DNA of 36,112 nucleotides from an uncultured Lachnospiraceae bacterium (GTDB lineage: Bacteria; Bacillota; Clostridia; Lachnospirales; Lachnospiraceae), in contig CAMOIJ010000027.1 of assembly GCA_946615865.1 (NCBI GenBank), positions 1 through 36,112 on the forward strand, written 5' to 3'. Shown here one piece after another: positions 1 to 8,460 of this stretch. How positions within the stretch are numbered: the first letter of the stretch is position 1; each line of letters opens with the position of its first letter. A program made the position numbers and the translations under genes. The notes below the pieces were generated by a model that worked only from the letters and a program-made list of their open reading frames with translations, ran no database searches and was not told the DNA's origin.

Positions 1-103
1 TTCATAATGTTTAATTTGCTTTCTATTCCAATTGTTCGTGGACATAACCATCATAATCATATACCATCCCGAGGGCTTTTGCATATTTTCTCTGCCGCTT
101 ATC

Positions 104-144
104 AAAAAAAAGAGATATCTTCCAGTACTATGGAAAATATCTCT
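104..144 (-). terminator. Intrinsic terminator after lysS
   Basis: On the minus strand a hairpin (outer arms AGAGATAT/ATATCTCT, inner arms TTCC/GGAA, loop of about 7 nt) is followed directly by eight T residues. It lies 40 bp past the lysS stop codon and closes the long housekeeping block. Nothing recognisable is encoded in bases 1-103. Confidence 0.85.
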
Positions 145-185
145 CTGCGGATTATGTTCTTCTACATTCAGATTATATCTTGTAA

Positions 186-1688
186 TCAATCCTTCACAGT
201 CTTCATTGTCGGGAACAGCAATACGTCTCTGATCGCCGCACTGTTAGTAAGCAGCATAGTCAGACGGTCAATACCGTATCCGATACCGCCCGTAGGAGGC
301 ATACCGATCTCCATTGCGTGCAGGAAATCTTCATCCGTGTGCTGCGCTTCGTCGTCGCCGGCCTCAGCCAGTGCGTCCTGCGCCGCGAATCTCTCTCTCT
401 GATCGATGGGATCGTTGAGCTCGGAGTACGCGTTGCACATCTCCCAGCCATTGATGTAGAGTTCGAATCTCTCAACCTTGGTGGGATCGTCGGGCTTTTT
501 CTTGGTCAGAGGGCTGATCTCGATCGGATGGTCCATAATAAATGTAGGCTGGATCATCTTGTCTTCGCAGAACTCGTCGAAGAAGAGGTTTACGATATCG
601 CCCTTGACGTGACGGTCCTCATACTCGATGTGGTGCTCGTCAGCGAGTTTCTTGGCTTCCTCAGTCGTTGCGACCTGATCGAAATCAATGCCGGTCTGCT
701 CCTTGATGGCATCGATCATGGTGAGCTTTCTGAAAGGCTTGCCCAGATCGATCTCTTTATCGCCGTATACGATGGTGGTCGTGCCGCAGACCTTCTCCGC
801 CAAATAGCGGAACATGCTCTCTGTCAGTTCCATCATTCCGTAATAGTCTGTATATGCCTGATAGAGCTCCATGAGGGTAAACTCAGGGTTGTGCCTTGTA
901 TCTACGCCTTCATTTCTGAACACGCGGCCGATCTCGTAGACTCTCTCGAGTCCGCCGATGATCAGTCTCTTGAGGTAGAGCTCCAGGGATATACGGAGCT
1001 TGACATCCTCATCCAGCGCGTTGAAATGAGTCTCGAAAGGACGTGCCGCAGCGCCGCCCGCATTGGAGACAAGCATAGGGGTCTCAACTTCCATAAAGCC
1101 GCGAGCATCGAGGAACTTGCGGATCTCGCTGATGATCTTGGATCTCTTGATAAAGGTCTCCTTGGACTCTTCATTCATAATGAGGTCCACATATCTCTGG
1201 CGGTATCTGAGATCTGTATCCTGAAGGCCGTGGAACTTCTCCGGCAGCGGAGTCAGGGACTTGGACAGAAGCGTCAGTTCCTTGGCGTGAACGGAGATCT
1301 CGCCGGTCTTGGTCTTGAAGACAAATCCCTTGACGCCGATAATATCGCCGATATCCATGCGCTTGAATTCCTTGTAGGCCTCCTCGCCCAGATCGTCTCT
1401 GGCTACATAGACCTGAATGCGCCCTTCCTTATCCTGTACGTTGCAGAACGAAGCCTTGCCCATGACGCGCTTGAACATCATGCGGCCGGCGATGGAGACA
1501 GTCTCGTTCTCGAGCTCGTCAAAATCGCGTTTGATCTGCGCACTGTGGTAAGACTGATCGTATTTTACGATCTGAAAGGGATCCTTTCCCGCCGCCTGCA
1601 GCTCCGCGAGTTTCTCTCTTCTGACCTTCTCGAGCTGGGATGTTTCCTGAACCTTCTGCTGACCTTTCTGCTGGTTATTCTGTGCCAC
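186..1688 (-). CDS. lysS: Lysine--tRNA ligase (class II LysRS)
   Basis: Charges tRNA-Lys with lysine in the cytoplasm. The N-terminal third is the OB-fold anticodon-binding domain, and the remainder is a class II synthetase core. Motif 2 is seen as the FRNEG stretch followed by TRHNPEFT, and motif 3 near the C-terminus as [10 protein letters not shown] chose the GTG at 1688 (product begins VAQNNQQKG, 500 aa) because GGAGG stands about 6 nt upstream. The open frame continues 22 codons further up, but that extension has no ribosome binding site and does not look like LysRS. It is the last gene of the block, 152 bp after greA with a hairpin between them. I found no convincing promoter of its own, so readthrough from greA is likely. 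Confidence 0.96.
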   Translation of the reverse strand: MAQNNQQKGQQKVQETSQLEKVRREKLAELQAAGKDPFQIVKYDQSYHSAQIKRDFDELENETVSIAGRMMFKRVMGKASFCNVQDKEGRIQVYVARDDLGEEAYKEFKRMDIGDIIGVKGFVFKTKTGEISVHAKELTLLSKSLTPLPEKFHGLQDTDLRYRQRYVDLIMNEESKETFIKRSKIISEIRKFLDARGFMEVETPMLVSNAGGAAARPFETHFNALDEDVKLRISLELYLKRLIIGGLERVYEIGRVFRNEGVDTRHNPEFTLMELYQAYTDYYGMMELTESMFRYLAEKVCGTTTIVYGDKEIDLGKPFRKLTMIDAIKEQTGIDFDQVATTEEAKKLADEHHIEYEDRHVKGDIVNLFFDEFCEDKMIQPTFIMDHPIEISPLTKKKPDDPTKVERFELYINGWEMCNAYSELNDPIDQRERFAAQDALAEAGDDEAQHTDEDFLHAMEIGMPPTGGIGYGIDRLTMLLTNSAAIRDVLLFPTMKTVKD

Positions 1689-1795
1689 TTTCTTCCTCCA
1701 TATTACGTGGTTGCTTCCGTTTTCCACTGCGCGCACATCTGCCCGAAACGGCATCTGTGAGCGTGTGCATCGTTTTAATCCCGGTAACCTCTGAG

Positions 1796-1830
1796 ATTAA
1801 AAAGGCAGCGGCGCCATATAAAGGCGCCGC
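1796..1830 (-). terminator. Hairpin terminator/attenuator between greA and lysS
   Basis: A perfect 8-bp stem (GCGGCGCC/GGCGCCGC, 7-nt loop) begins 11 bp after the greA stop and is followed by TGCC and five T residues. The T-run is displaced by 4-5 nt from the stem, so termination may be partial. That would let some transcripts continue into lysS. Confidence 0.65.
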
Positions 1831-1840
1831 AGGCAATCTC

Positions 1841-2326
1841 TTATTTGTTGGGAGCTGTGATCTCAAGGACCCTGTACTGGCTCTCACCGGCAGGAGAATG
1901 TACTGTTACGACATCTCCCACGTGCGCCCCGATCAGTGCCTTCCCGACAGGAGACTCATTGGAAATCTTGCCCTTGATGCTGTTGGCTTCTGTAGAGCCT
2001 ACGATCTTATAAGACAGTTTTTCGCTGAACTCCATGTCAAAGATCACGATCTTGCTGCCGATCATGACTCTGTCGGCGGTGACGTCTTCGTCATCCACGA
2101 CTTCGACATTCTTGAGGATCTTCTCAAGTTCTTCGATCCTTGCCTCGATGTCTCTCTGCTCATCCTTGGCTGCATCGTACTCGGCGTTCTCGGAAAGGTC
2201 GCCCTGCTCTCTTGCTTCCTTGATCTTCTGTGCTACTTCTTTTCTTCTGACAACCTTAAGTTCATGAAGTTCATCCTCGTATCTCTTGAGGCCTTCTCTT
2301 GTCAGAATGTTCTTTTTCTCTTCCAT
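1841..2326 (-). CDS. greA: Transcription elongation factor GreA
   Basis: Rescues backtracked RNA polymerase by stimulating cleavage of the extruded RNA 3' end. The 161-aa length is typical. An N-terminal antiparallel coiled coil (about residues 1-75) carries the family signature GDLSENAEYDAAK with the acidic tip residues that enter the polymerase secondary channel. The C-terminal FKBP-like domain ends with the usual GE/YRVLEI pattern. A GGGAG sequence sits 7 nt before the ATG. The gene has its own strong promoter overlapping the end of dusB and precedes lysS, a neighbourhood common in Firmicutes. Confidence 0.96.
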   Translation of the reverse strand: MEEKKNILTREGLKRYEDELHELKVVRRKEVAQKIKEAREQGDLSENAEYDAAKDEQRDIEARIEELEKILKNVEVVDDEDVTADRVMIGSKIVIFDMEFSEKLSYKIVGSTEANSIKGKISNESPVGKALIGAHVGDVVTVHSPAGESQYRVLEITAPNK

Positions 2327-2384
2327 TTCGTGCTCCCAAAACTCTATTTACTATACTTTTTCAAAACCATTGCCGGTTTTTTCA

Positions 2385-2424
2385 TTGACAATGAATTATA
2401 CAAGAGTATAAGTATCATTGTCAA
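2385..2424 (-). promoter_or_regulatory. greA promoter inside a perfect 10-bp inverted repeat
   Basis: Minus strand: -35 TTGACA (2424-2419), 18-bp spacer, -10 TATAAT (2400-2395). The -35 overlaps the dusB stop codon. The whole element is bounded by a perfect inverted repeat (TTGACAATGA at 2385-2394, TCATTGTCAA at 2415-2424). The other arm therefore presents a second TTGACA on the plus strand, with TATAAG 16 bp downstream (2407-2412). Confidence 0.85.
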
Positions 2425-3410
2425 GCATACGGATACTCTTTGGCGAGGAGCGCCTGCAGCTCAGCCAAAGTAGTGATCGAGTTCACTTTCTTCCTCACTT
2501 TGGAGGCGCCGGGAAAGCCGGTCAGATAATTGTGCACATGGCCTCTCATCTCGCGCATTCCAACTCTCTCGCCCTTGCAGTCGCACAGCATCTGCGCGTG
2601 CAGCAGGATCATCTTCACGACTTCTCTTCTGGGCGGTCTCTCCAGGATCGCTCCGTTTTCAAGATACGCGTTCACTTCCCTGAAGATCCAGGGATTTCCC
2701 TGGGCCGCTCTTGCGATCATCACGGCGTCACACCCTGTCTCGTCCATCATTCTTTTTGCACTCGGCCCGTCCACAACGTCTCCGTTGCCGATGACAGGAA
2801 TGGTGAGCGCTTTTTTGACATCTGCAATAACAGACCAGTCCGCCTCTCCGCTGTACATCTGCTCCCGGGTCCTGCCGTGTACCGCCACGGCTGAGGCTCC
2901 GCCCTCCTGGGCTGCCAGCGCGCATTCAACAGCATTTACATGGTCTGCGTCAAATCCCTTTCGGATCTTCACCGTCACAGGGCGGCTGGAATTATCAACG
3001 CAGGCCCGCACAACTTTTTCAATAAGGCCGGGATCTTTCATCAGCGCCGATCCCTCCTGATTGCCCACGATCTTGGGCACCGGGCACCCCATGTTGATGT
3101 CCAGAATGTCGAAGGACTGGTCCTCCAGGATCCGGCAGGCTTCTGCCATCACATCGGGCTCATGGCCGAAGATCTGGAGAGATACGGGTTTTTCCTCGGG
3201 AGCGGTCTCCCAGAGTTCCCCGGTCCTGCGGCTGCGGAAAGTGATCGCTTTGGCGCTGATCATCTCCATGCACACAAGACCCGCCCCCTGTTCATGGCAT
3301 AACAGACGAAAAGGCAGGTCTGAAACGCCTGCCATCGGTGCGAAAACTGTTCGGTTGGGGATCGTCACATTCCCGATCTGAAACGGGGATGCGTATCTGT
3401 TCATTTCCAA
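2421..3410 (-). CDS. dusB: tRNA-dihydrouridine synthase (DusB/NifR3 family)
   Basis: FMN-dependent reduction of specific uridines in the tRNA D-loop. The TIM-barrel start APMAGVSDLPFR lies near residue 25. The active-site Cys is in NMGCPVPK (about residue 109), and HGRTREQMYSGEADW carries the FMN and substrate ligands. GNGDV and ARAAQGNPWIF are further FMN phosphate and family motifs. At 329 aa it has the usual length. The start is probably the TTG at 3410, which has GAGGAA about 6 nt upstream. The in-frame ATG two codons later (3404) is the alternative. Only 3 bp separate it from the preceding gene, so the two are translationally coupled. Confidence 0.94.
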   Translation of the reverse strand: MEMNRYASPFQIGNVTIPNRTVFAPMAGVSDLPFRLLCHEQGAGLVCMEMISAKAITFRSRRTGELWETAPEEKPVSLQIFGHEPDVMAEACRILEDQSFDILDINMGCPVPKIVGNQEGSALMKDPGLIEKVVRACVDNSSRPVTVKIRKGFDADHVNAVECALAAQEGGASAVAVHGRTREQMYSGEADWSVIADVKKALTIPVIGNGDVVDGPSAKRMMDETGCDAVMIARAAQGNPWIFREVNAYLENGAILERPPRREVVKMILLHAQMLCDCKGERVGMREMRGHVHNYLTGFPGASKVRKKVNSITTLAELQALLAKEYPYA

Positions 3411-3413
3411 TTC

Positions 3414-3833
3414 TTATTCCTCTTCCTCGTCATCCTGTTCAAGCAGCTCCGCGGCGTCCTGATGCAGGAAGGTCACCTTGAAGTAGATGGAAAGGGCCTT
3501 AAACATCTCAGCCTTCTTCCTGCGGATCTCCTTCATCAGAAGCTCTGCGCCGATGTCATCATAAAGAAGGTCGCCCTCCTCGTGCTGTGTATCCATCTCC
3601 ACATCTCCATAGGGAGTGAATCCGATGGTGAAAATGCCGCCCACTTCCTCTGTAAAGAGCACACAGATGATGTGCAGTTCCTCTTTGATGTTCTCCGGAA
3701 TCTTGTCAAACTTGTTATTAAAATAGTATTTCTTCTCGTAGGCGTTAGCCCCGCAGAGCACTACGCGGAAAAGATCCGCATCCACATTCGAGGTCATTTC
3801 CGGATTCATTTCTTCATTGTTTCTGTTGTCCAT
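3414..3833 (-). CDS. Small acidic protein, DUF6145/DUF1292-like, unknown function
   Basis: A 139-aa soluble protein with no signal peptide or membrane segment. The core begins FRVVLCGANAYEKKYYFN, continues through an ICVLFTEEVGG stretch, and ends in a poly-acidic tail (DDEEEE). From memory this pattern resembles the DUF6145 family annotated in Lachnospiraceae and, more loosely, the acidic DUF1292 (YrzB) proteins. I cannot confirm either assignment here. GGAG lies 7 nt upstream of the ATG. It sits between birA and dusB, 24 bp after birA and 3 bp before dusB, and is certainly in that operon. No catalytic motif is visible. Confidence 0.8.
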   Translation of the reverse strand: MDNRNNEEMNPEMTSNVDADLFRVVLCGANAYEKKYYFNNKFDKIPENIKEELHIICVLFTEEVGGIFTIGFTPYGDVEMDTQHEEGDLLYDDIGAELLMKEIRRKKAEMFKALSIYFKVTFLHQDAAELLEQDDEEEE

Positions 3834-3857
3834 TTTCCGTCTCCATTCCGGGTATTC

Positions 3858-4874
3858 TCACACATAGCCCATAACGCCTCTTACCGAGACTTCTCCTGTT
3901 CCGACTGCCATGACAGCCGAACCATCATCAGGCTGAACGAGCAGTTCACCCAGATCATTGATTCCCATGGCAGTCCCCTCGAAGGGCGTCGAGGGATCCA
4001 GAACTCTGACTTTCCGTCCTCTGTTAACCAACGCGCTCTCATATTCCTCCCTCAGAGGTTTGAGGGTCTGCGCCTCGGCAAATCTTTCATAATATTCTTC
4101 AAAATATTTCCAGACCGCTGCCGTCAGGTCCGCCCTGCTGACCTCTCTTCCAAGTGCCAGAGCCAGCGACCCGGCTGTCTGACTGATCTCCTCCGGAAAC
4201 TCAGTCTGATTTACATTGATCCCGATCCCGATCACAATGTCCCGGATCTCCTTCTCCTCCATGCGCATCTCTGTCAAAATACCACAGATCTTATGGTAAT
4301 CCCCTCCCCGGGCGCTCACCACAATGTCGTTGGGCCACTTGATTGCAAATGCGCACTCATTTCCGTAAAGTTCCTTACATGCCCTGTATACAGCGAGAGC
4401 CATAACCAGAGTCAGCATCGGAGCTGTTTCAGGTCTGAAATCAGGCTTTAAGAGAATGCTCATATAGATATTGACGCCGGGCGGAGAGATCCAGGTGCGT
4501 CCTCTTCTTCCCTTTCCGGTCGTCTGCTTGGAGGTCACTGCCAGAGTTCCCTGCGGGTATCCCCTGTCCGAGAATCCGAAAATATCCGAATTTGTTGATC
4601 CTGTCTCCTCCGAATAGATCAGGGGATGGCCTGCCCAGCGGGTCGTAAGACGCCTCTCCAGTTCCTCCTGATTGAAGAGATCTCTTCCTTCCACAGAAAG
4701 AAGGCGGTACCCCTTATTGGTCACCGCCTCGATCGGATATCCGTCTTCCTTTAGTCTGTTTATGATCTTCCAGACAGCTGTTCTCGACACGCCCAGCGTC
4801 TCGCAGAGCTGCTGCCCGGACACATAAGCGTCAGCTTCCCTGAGCTGGCGCAAAACTTCCTGTTTTCTGTCCAT
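3858..4874 (-). CDS. birA: Bifunctional biotin--protein ligase / biotin operon repressor
   Basis: Activates biotin to biotinyl-AMP and attaches it to carboxylase biotin-carrier domains. The holo form can also repress biotin genes. An N-terminal winged helix (about residues 5-65, SGQQLCETLGVSRTAVWK) shows this is the DNA-binding class. The ligase domain has SEETGSTNSD, the biotinyl-AMP loop GKGRRGRTW, KWPNDIV and the VGIGINVN-type strand. A C-terminal SH3-like domain follows. I prefer the ATG at 4874 (338 aa), preceded by AGGCGG. The longer frame begins with a TTG at 4895 lacking a site. No biotin synthesis gene is nearby, so any regulated targets lie elsewhere. Confidence 0.94.
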   Translation of the reverse strand: MDRKQEVLRQLREADAYVSGQQLCETLGVSRTAVWKIINRLKEDGYPIEAVTNKGYRLLSVEGRDLFNQEELERRLTTRWAGHPLIYSEETGSTNSDIFGFSDRGYPQGTLAVTSKQTTGKGRRGRTWISPPGVNIYMSILLKPDFRPETAPMLTLVMALAVYRACKELYGNECAFAIKWPNDIVVSARGGDYHKICGILTEMRMEEKEIRDIVIGIGINVNQTEFPEEISQTAGSLALALGREVSRADLTAAVWKYFEEYYERFAEAQTLKPLREEYESALVNRGRKVRVLDPSTPFEGTAMGINDLGELLVQPDDGSAVMAVGTGEVSVRGVMGYV

Positions 4875-4937
4875 ATTACTATGTACCGCCTGCAAATGAT
4901 CGGCAATCGATCTGCCGTATAGTTAGTCCGGATGTCT

Positions 4938-5927
4938 TCAGAGAGTTGCTGCCATCACAGCCTTGATGGTGTGCATGCGGTTCTCAGCCTCCTCAAATAC
5001 CCTGGAGCCGGGTCCCTCGAAGACTTCATCCGTCACCTCGAGCTCAGCCATACCGAACTGCTCGTAGATCTCTCTGCCAATACCGGTTCCCTGATCGTGG
5101 AAAGCAGGAAGGCAATGCATGAATATGGCTTTCTCACCGGCGAGGTCCATCAGTTCCTTTGTCACCTGGTAGGGCTTCATCTCCTCGATCCTCTCCGCCC
5201 AGGCTTCCATCGGCTCTCCCATGGATACCCACACGTCCGTGTAGAGGACATCGGCACCCTTAGCGCCTTCCTTAGCGTCCTCCGTCAGAGTGATGCTGCC
5301 GCCGCTTTCAGCCGCGATCTCTCTGCAGGTCTTCACCAGTTCTTCGTCGGGGAAGTACTTTTTGTTGGCGCAGAGAGTGATGTGCATCCCCATCTTGGCG
5401 CCGGCCACCATCCAGCTGTTAGCCATGTTGTAGCGGCAGTCGCCGAAGAAACTGAGCTTTATGCCCTTCACATAGCCGAACTGCTCTCTGATGGTGAGCA
5501 AATCAGCCAGCATCTGGGTGGGATGGAACTCATTGGTAAGGCCGTTCCAGACGGGAACCTTGCTGTATTTTGCCAATTCCTCGACGATCTCCTGGCCGTA
5601 GCCGCGGTACTCGATACCGTCGTACATGCCTGCCAGCACGCGTGCGGTGTCCGCAATGCTTTCTTTCTTGCCGATCTGCGATCCTGAAGGATCCAGATAG
5701 GTGGTGCCCATGCCGAGATCATGTCCCGCCACTTCAAAGGAGCAGCGTGTCCTGGTGCTGGTCTTCTCAAAGATCAGCGCGATATTCTTTCCCTCAAACA
5801 TCTTGTGGGGAACGCCTTTTTTCTTCTTGTCCTTGAGATCCGCGGCGAGGTCGAGGAAATACTCGATCTCCTCCGCGCTGAAATCCAGCAGTTTCAGAAA
5901 GTCTCTTCCTTTAAGATTCACAGCCAT
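4938..5927 (-). CDS. argF: Ornithine carbamoyltransferase
   Basis: Condenses ornithine with carbamoyl phosphate to citrulline, or the reverse in arginine catabolism. Carbamoyl-phosphate motif STRTR is at residues 57-61, HPTQ at 135-138, and the ornithine loop HCLPAFHD at 271-278. These make it an ornithine rather than aspartate transcarbamoylase. Length 329 aa is normal. No other arginine gene is in the window, so sequence alone does not decide between the anabolic (argF) and catabolic (arcB) roles. The ribosome binding site is weak (AAGGA about 12 nt upstream), and it begins 19 bp after the SPFH gene, suggesting shared transcription. Confidence 0.94.
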   Translation of the reverse strand: MAVNLKGRDFLKLLDFSAEEIEYFLDLAADLKDKKKKGVPHKMFEGKNIALIFEKTSTRTRCSFEVAGHDLGMGTTYLDPSGSQIGKKESIADTARVLAGMYDGIEYRGYGQEIVEELAKYSKVPVWNGLTNEFHPTQMLADLLTIREQFGYVKGIKLSFFGDCRYNMANSWMVAGAKMGMHITLCANKKYFPDEELVKTCREIAAESGGSITLTEDAKEGAKGADVLYTDVWVSMGEPMEAWAERIEEMKPYQVTKELMDLAGEKAIFMHCLPAFHDQGTGIGREIYEQFGMAELEVTDEVFEGPGSRVFEEAENRMHTIKAVMAATL

Positions 5928-5946
5928 TGGTACAGTCTATCCTTTC

Positions 5947-6891
5947 TTACTTCTTACCGGCAGCTCCGTCTTCCTTGACCATCTCCTTGAGAGATGCTGC
6001 AAGTCCTGCGATGCCCTGGATCTCCGAGGGAATGATGATCTTGGTGGCCTTTCCATCTGCCGCCTGGGCAAAAGCTTCAAGGCTCTTGATCGTAAGAACA
6101 GCCTCGTCAGCGCCCGCCTCGCGGATCATTCGGATACCGTCCGCGTTCGCCTGCTGCACCTGACGGATCGCCTCGCTTCGGCCTGCTGCTTCCTGGATCA
6201 TCTTCTCTTTCTGTGCTTCCGCAGCAAGGATTGTAGCTCTCTTGTCTGCTTCCGCCTGCAGGATCATGGATTCCTTCTGGCCTTCCGCCACAAGGATGGC
6301 TGACTTCTTCTCGCCTTCCGCCTTCAGGATGGACTCACGTCTCTCACGCTCTGCCTTCATCTGTTTCTCCATCGCTTCGCGGATCGCTGAAGGAGGAGTG
6401 ATATTCTTGAGCTCGACACGGGTTACCTTGATTCCCCAGGGGTCTGTCGCGACGTCCAGAGAGGAGCGCATCTTCGCGTTGATGATCTCACGGGAAGTCA
6501 GTGTCTCGTCCAGGTCCAGTTCACCGATGATATTTCTCAGTGTCGTAGCTGTCAGGTTCTCGATAGCCATGATCGGATTCTCAACACCGTATGTGAAGAG
6601 CTTCGCGTCCGTGATCTGGAAGAACACGATGGAATCGATCTGCATTGTGACGTTATCCTTCGTGATAACGGGCTGAGGAGGGAAGTCAACTACCTGCTCC
6701 TTGAGGTTGACTCTTCTTGCTACCCTCTCAATGAAAGGGATCTTGAAGTGAAGACCTACGCCCCATGTGGCGCTGTATGCGCCGAGGCGCTCAATGACAT
6801 AGGCGTGTGCCTGAGGCACGATCTTGATGCAGGATACTGCAATGATGAGCAGAATGATGATCAAAACAGCAATAGCGATAATTCCGGGCAT
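5947..6891 (-). CDS. SPFH/Band 7 (stomatin-like, QmcA-type) membrane protein
   Basis: A 314-aa protein with one N-terminal membrane anchor (about residues 3-23). An SPFH domain follows (about 25-190, containing ERLGAYSATWGVGLHFKIPF and the TLRNIIGELDLDETLTSR signature). Next is a long Glu/Ala/Lys-rich coiled coil (about 185-265) with repeats of the AEGEKKSAIL / AEAQKEKMIQ type. A hydrophobic C-terminal segment lies before the end. Such proteins oligomerise into flotillin-like rings on the membrane. It follows an NfeD-like gene by 90 bp, and SPFH-NfeD pairs are a well-known conserved operon. GAGG lies 8 nt before the ATG. The exact substrate or scaffolding role is unknown. Confidence 0.93.
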   Translation of the reverse strand: MPGIIAIAVLIIILLIIAVSCIKIVPQAHAYVIERLGAYSATWGVGLHFKIPFIERVARRVNLKEQVVDFPPQPVITKDNVTMQIDSIVFFQITDAKLFTYGVENPIMAIENLTATTLRNIIGELDLDETLTSREIINAKMRSSLDVATDPWGIKVTRVELKNITPPSAIREAMEKQMKAERERRESILKAEGEKKSAILVAEGQKESMILQAEADKRATILAAEAQKEKMIQEAAGRSEAIRQVQQANADGIRMIREAGADEAVLTIKSLEAFAQAADGKATKIIIPSEIQGIAGLAASLKEMVKEDGAAGKK

Positions 6892-6981
6892 TTTCTTTAC
6901 CTCGTTTCTTTCTCAATTTTGATGATCCGCGTCAGCAGATCATTGATTATCAGTTTGCATACAGGGTCAGCGCGCAGCGGT

Positions 6982-7437
6982 TTAATCCGCCGTTCTGTCG
7001 ATCCGCCTTCCGACGATCAGCTTCACGCCTTCGATGGAACGCACCATGACAACTTCATCCTTTTCAATGATGTGTTCCGGATTGACGCTTCTGGCAGTCC
7101 ACTCCTGTCCGTTGATCTGAACGGTTCCCGTGCTGCGGAGATTGTCAATCTTCTCCGTGACGACGGCCTCCTGTCCGATCAGGCTGTCCGCGTTCGTGGC
7201 AACTGTCCCCTTACGCAGCATCTTTACTGCAATAGGCCTTGTCAGAACCAGCAGGACCGCGGATCCTGCGATAAACAGCAGAACCTGCAGCCATACAGGT
7301 CCTCCCGCGACCGCGCACAGCAGGGCGATCAGGGCACCTCCTGCAAACCAGATCGTTGTCAGCGCCGAGGTCGCAAACTCAACAAGCAGAAGAAGCGCTA
7401 TGGCGATCAGCCAGAATTGTGTCATACTCAATGACAT
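6982..7437 (-). CDS. NfeD-like membrane protein (short form)
   Basis: A 151-aa protein with N-terminal hydrophobic helices (about residues 5-70) and a C-terminal OB-fold domain containing LIGQEAVVTEKIDNL and VQINGQEWTARS, both typical of NfeD. It lacks the ClpP-like serine protease domain of long NfeD proteins. The start at 7437 is fixed by a near-perfect AAGGAGGTG 7 nt upstream. An apparent 9-codon extension has no site. It is directly upstream of the SPFH gene and is probably its partner, with the OB domain contacting the stomatin ring (family knowledge). A promoter lies just upstream. Confidence 0.9.
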   Translation of the reverse strand: MSLSMTQFWLIAIALLLLVEFATSALTTIWFAGGALIALLCAVAGGPVWLQVLLFIAGSAVLLVLTRPIAVKMLRKGTVATNADSLIGQEAVVTEKIDNLRSTGTVQINGQEWTARSVNPEHIIEKDEVVMVRSIEGVKLIVGRRIDRTAD

Positions 7438-7493
7438 ATTCAACACCTCCTTCGACATTTCCAAATGGTCCTGCAGTATATAACGGATTTGAT

Positions 7494-7553
7494 CAGCACT
7501 TCTTACCTTGTGCTGAACAGTTACAATATAGCATAGAAAAACAAAGAATTAAA
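7494..7553 (-). promoter_or_regulatory. nfeD-SPFH promoter (extended -10) with an inverted repeat at +3 to +24
   Basis: Minus strand: -35-like TTTAAT (7553-7548), 17-bp spacer, TGC followed by -10 TATATT (7530-7525), so an extended -10. The predicted start is near 7518. A 7-bp inverted repeat (TCAGCAC/GTGCTGA, 7493-7516) covers the first transcribed bases and could be an operator or a leader hairpin. Confidence 0.6.
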
Positions 7554-7604
7554 TCACTTTCGTGCGGTGCCTCACTCAAGCGGTGGGCAAAACATACCGC
7601 CATA

Positions 7605-8384
7605 TCAGCTCTTTCTTCTCTGTCTTGCGGCTTCAAACATAAGGATTCCTGCTGCCATAGCCGCGTTCAGTGACTCGATGCTTCCCTGCATCGGAATGTG
7701 AACTCTCCCGCTTGCCGCATTCGCAGCCTCCTCTGAAAGACCGTTACCCTCATTCCCGATCAAAAAAGCGCAGGGTTTTCTGCAGTCAGCTTCATCATAA
7801 GGTCTGCTCGCCCGCAGATGGGCCGCATAGACCGCGATACCTTCCTTTCTGAGCCGCCCGATCTCACCGACCAGGTCGTCTGTATACAGAAACGGCATCC
7901 GGAAGATCGCGCTCATGGTGGCTCTCACGGTCTTGGGATTGAACAGGTCCACTGTGTCACGGCTCATCATGACTCCTGTCACTCCCGCAGCCTCCGCGGT
8001 CCTTATCATCGTTCCCAGATTGCCGGGATCCTGAATGTTCTCGAGGAGAAGAAGAAGAGGGGTCTGACCCATTAGGTCTTCCCTTCTGTAAGCCGGCATC
8101 TTCGCCACACAGAGTACTCCTTGCGGCGTATCCGTGTCAGAGATCTTCCGCATGATCTCCGGCGTGACGATCGTGCAGTTGTCGGGCTCCGATCCTCCGT
8201 GCTTTTGACTCAGAAACTCTTCTGTCATGTAGATTTCTTTAAGATATTTCCTCGGAGTATCCGTATAGAGGCGCTCCCCCTCTATAATGAAAACGCGCTC
8301 TTCTCTTCTCAGTTTCGCCTTCCTGCCCAGGGCTGTCAGTCTCTTGACCCGCGGATTGGAGGCTGAAGTGATTCTCTCTGTCAT
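7605..8384 (-). CDS. SpoU/TrmH-family 2'-O-methyltransferase (YsgA-like)
   Basis: SAM-dependent ribose methyltransferase of the SPOUT class, probably acting on rRNA. The N-terminal substrate-binding domain (about residues 1-95) begins with the characteristic ITSASNPRVKRL. The C-terminal knotted domain contains LENIQDPGNLGTMIRTAEA, FLIGNEGNGLS and the knot motif IPMQGSIESLNAA. The start at 8384 (259 aa) has GGGAG 6 nt upstream, whereas the 5-codon longer frame starts with TTG and no site. The precise RNA target cannot be read from the sequence. Pfk lies upstream behind a terminator hairpin. Confidence 0.9.
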   Translation of the reverse strand: MTERITSASNPRVKRLTALGRKAKLRREERVFIIEGERLYTDTPRKYLKEIYMTEEFLSQKHGGSEPDNCTIVTPEIMRKISDTDTPQGVLCVAKMPAYRREDLMGQTPLLLLLENIQDPGNLGTMIRTAEAAGVTGVMMSRDTVDLFNPKTVRATMSAIFRMPFLYTDDLVGEIGRLRKEGIAVYAAHLRASRPYDEADCRKPCAFLIGNEGNGLSEEAANAASGRVHIPMQGSIESLNAAMAAGILMFEAARQRRKS

Positions 8385-8402
8385 ATAAAACTCCCGCAAT
8401 TT

Positions 8403-8431
8403 GAAAGGCCGGACGATTTAATCGCCCGGCC
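8403..8431 (-). terminator. Hairpin terminator after pfkA
   Basis: On the minus strand an 11-bp stem with one G-U pair (GGCCGGGCGAT/ATCGTCCGGCC, loop of 3) is followed by only TTTC. The G-U wobble pairs only in the minus-strand RNA, which supports action on pfkA transcripts. The short T-run suggests partial termination. Confidence 0.6.
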
Positions 8432-8460
8432 TGCGTAATTACAGTTAATCTGTACGATCA

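Noticed and set aside
1689-1754. 22-codon N-terminal extension of lysS
   Set aside because: It lacks a ribosome binding site and is not LysRS-like. The GTG at 1688 has GGAGG at ideal spacing.
318-1760. 480-aa open frame on the plus strand
   Set aside because: Antisense shadow of lysS. It has no ribosome binding site and no recognisable domain, and the opposite strand encodes an unmistakable LysRS.
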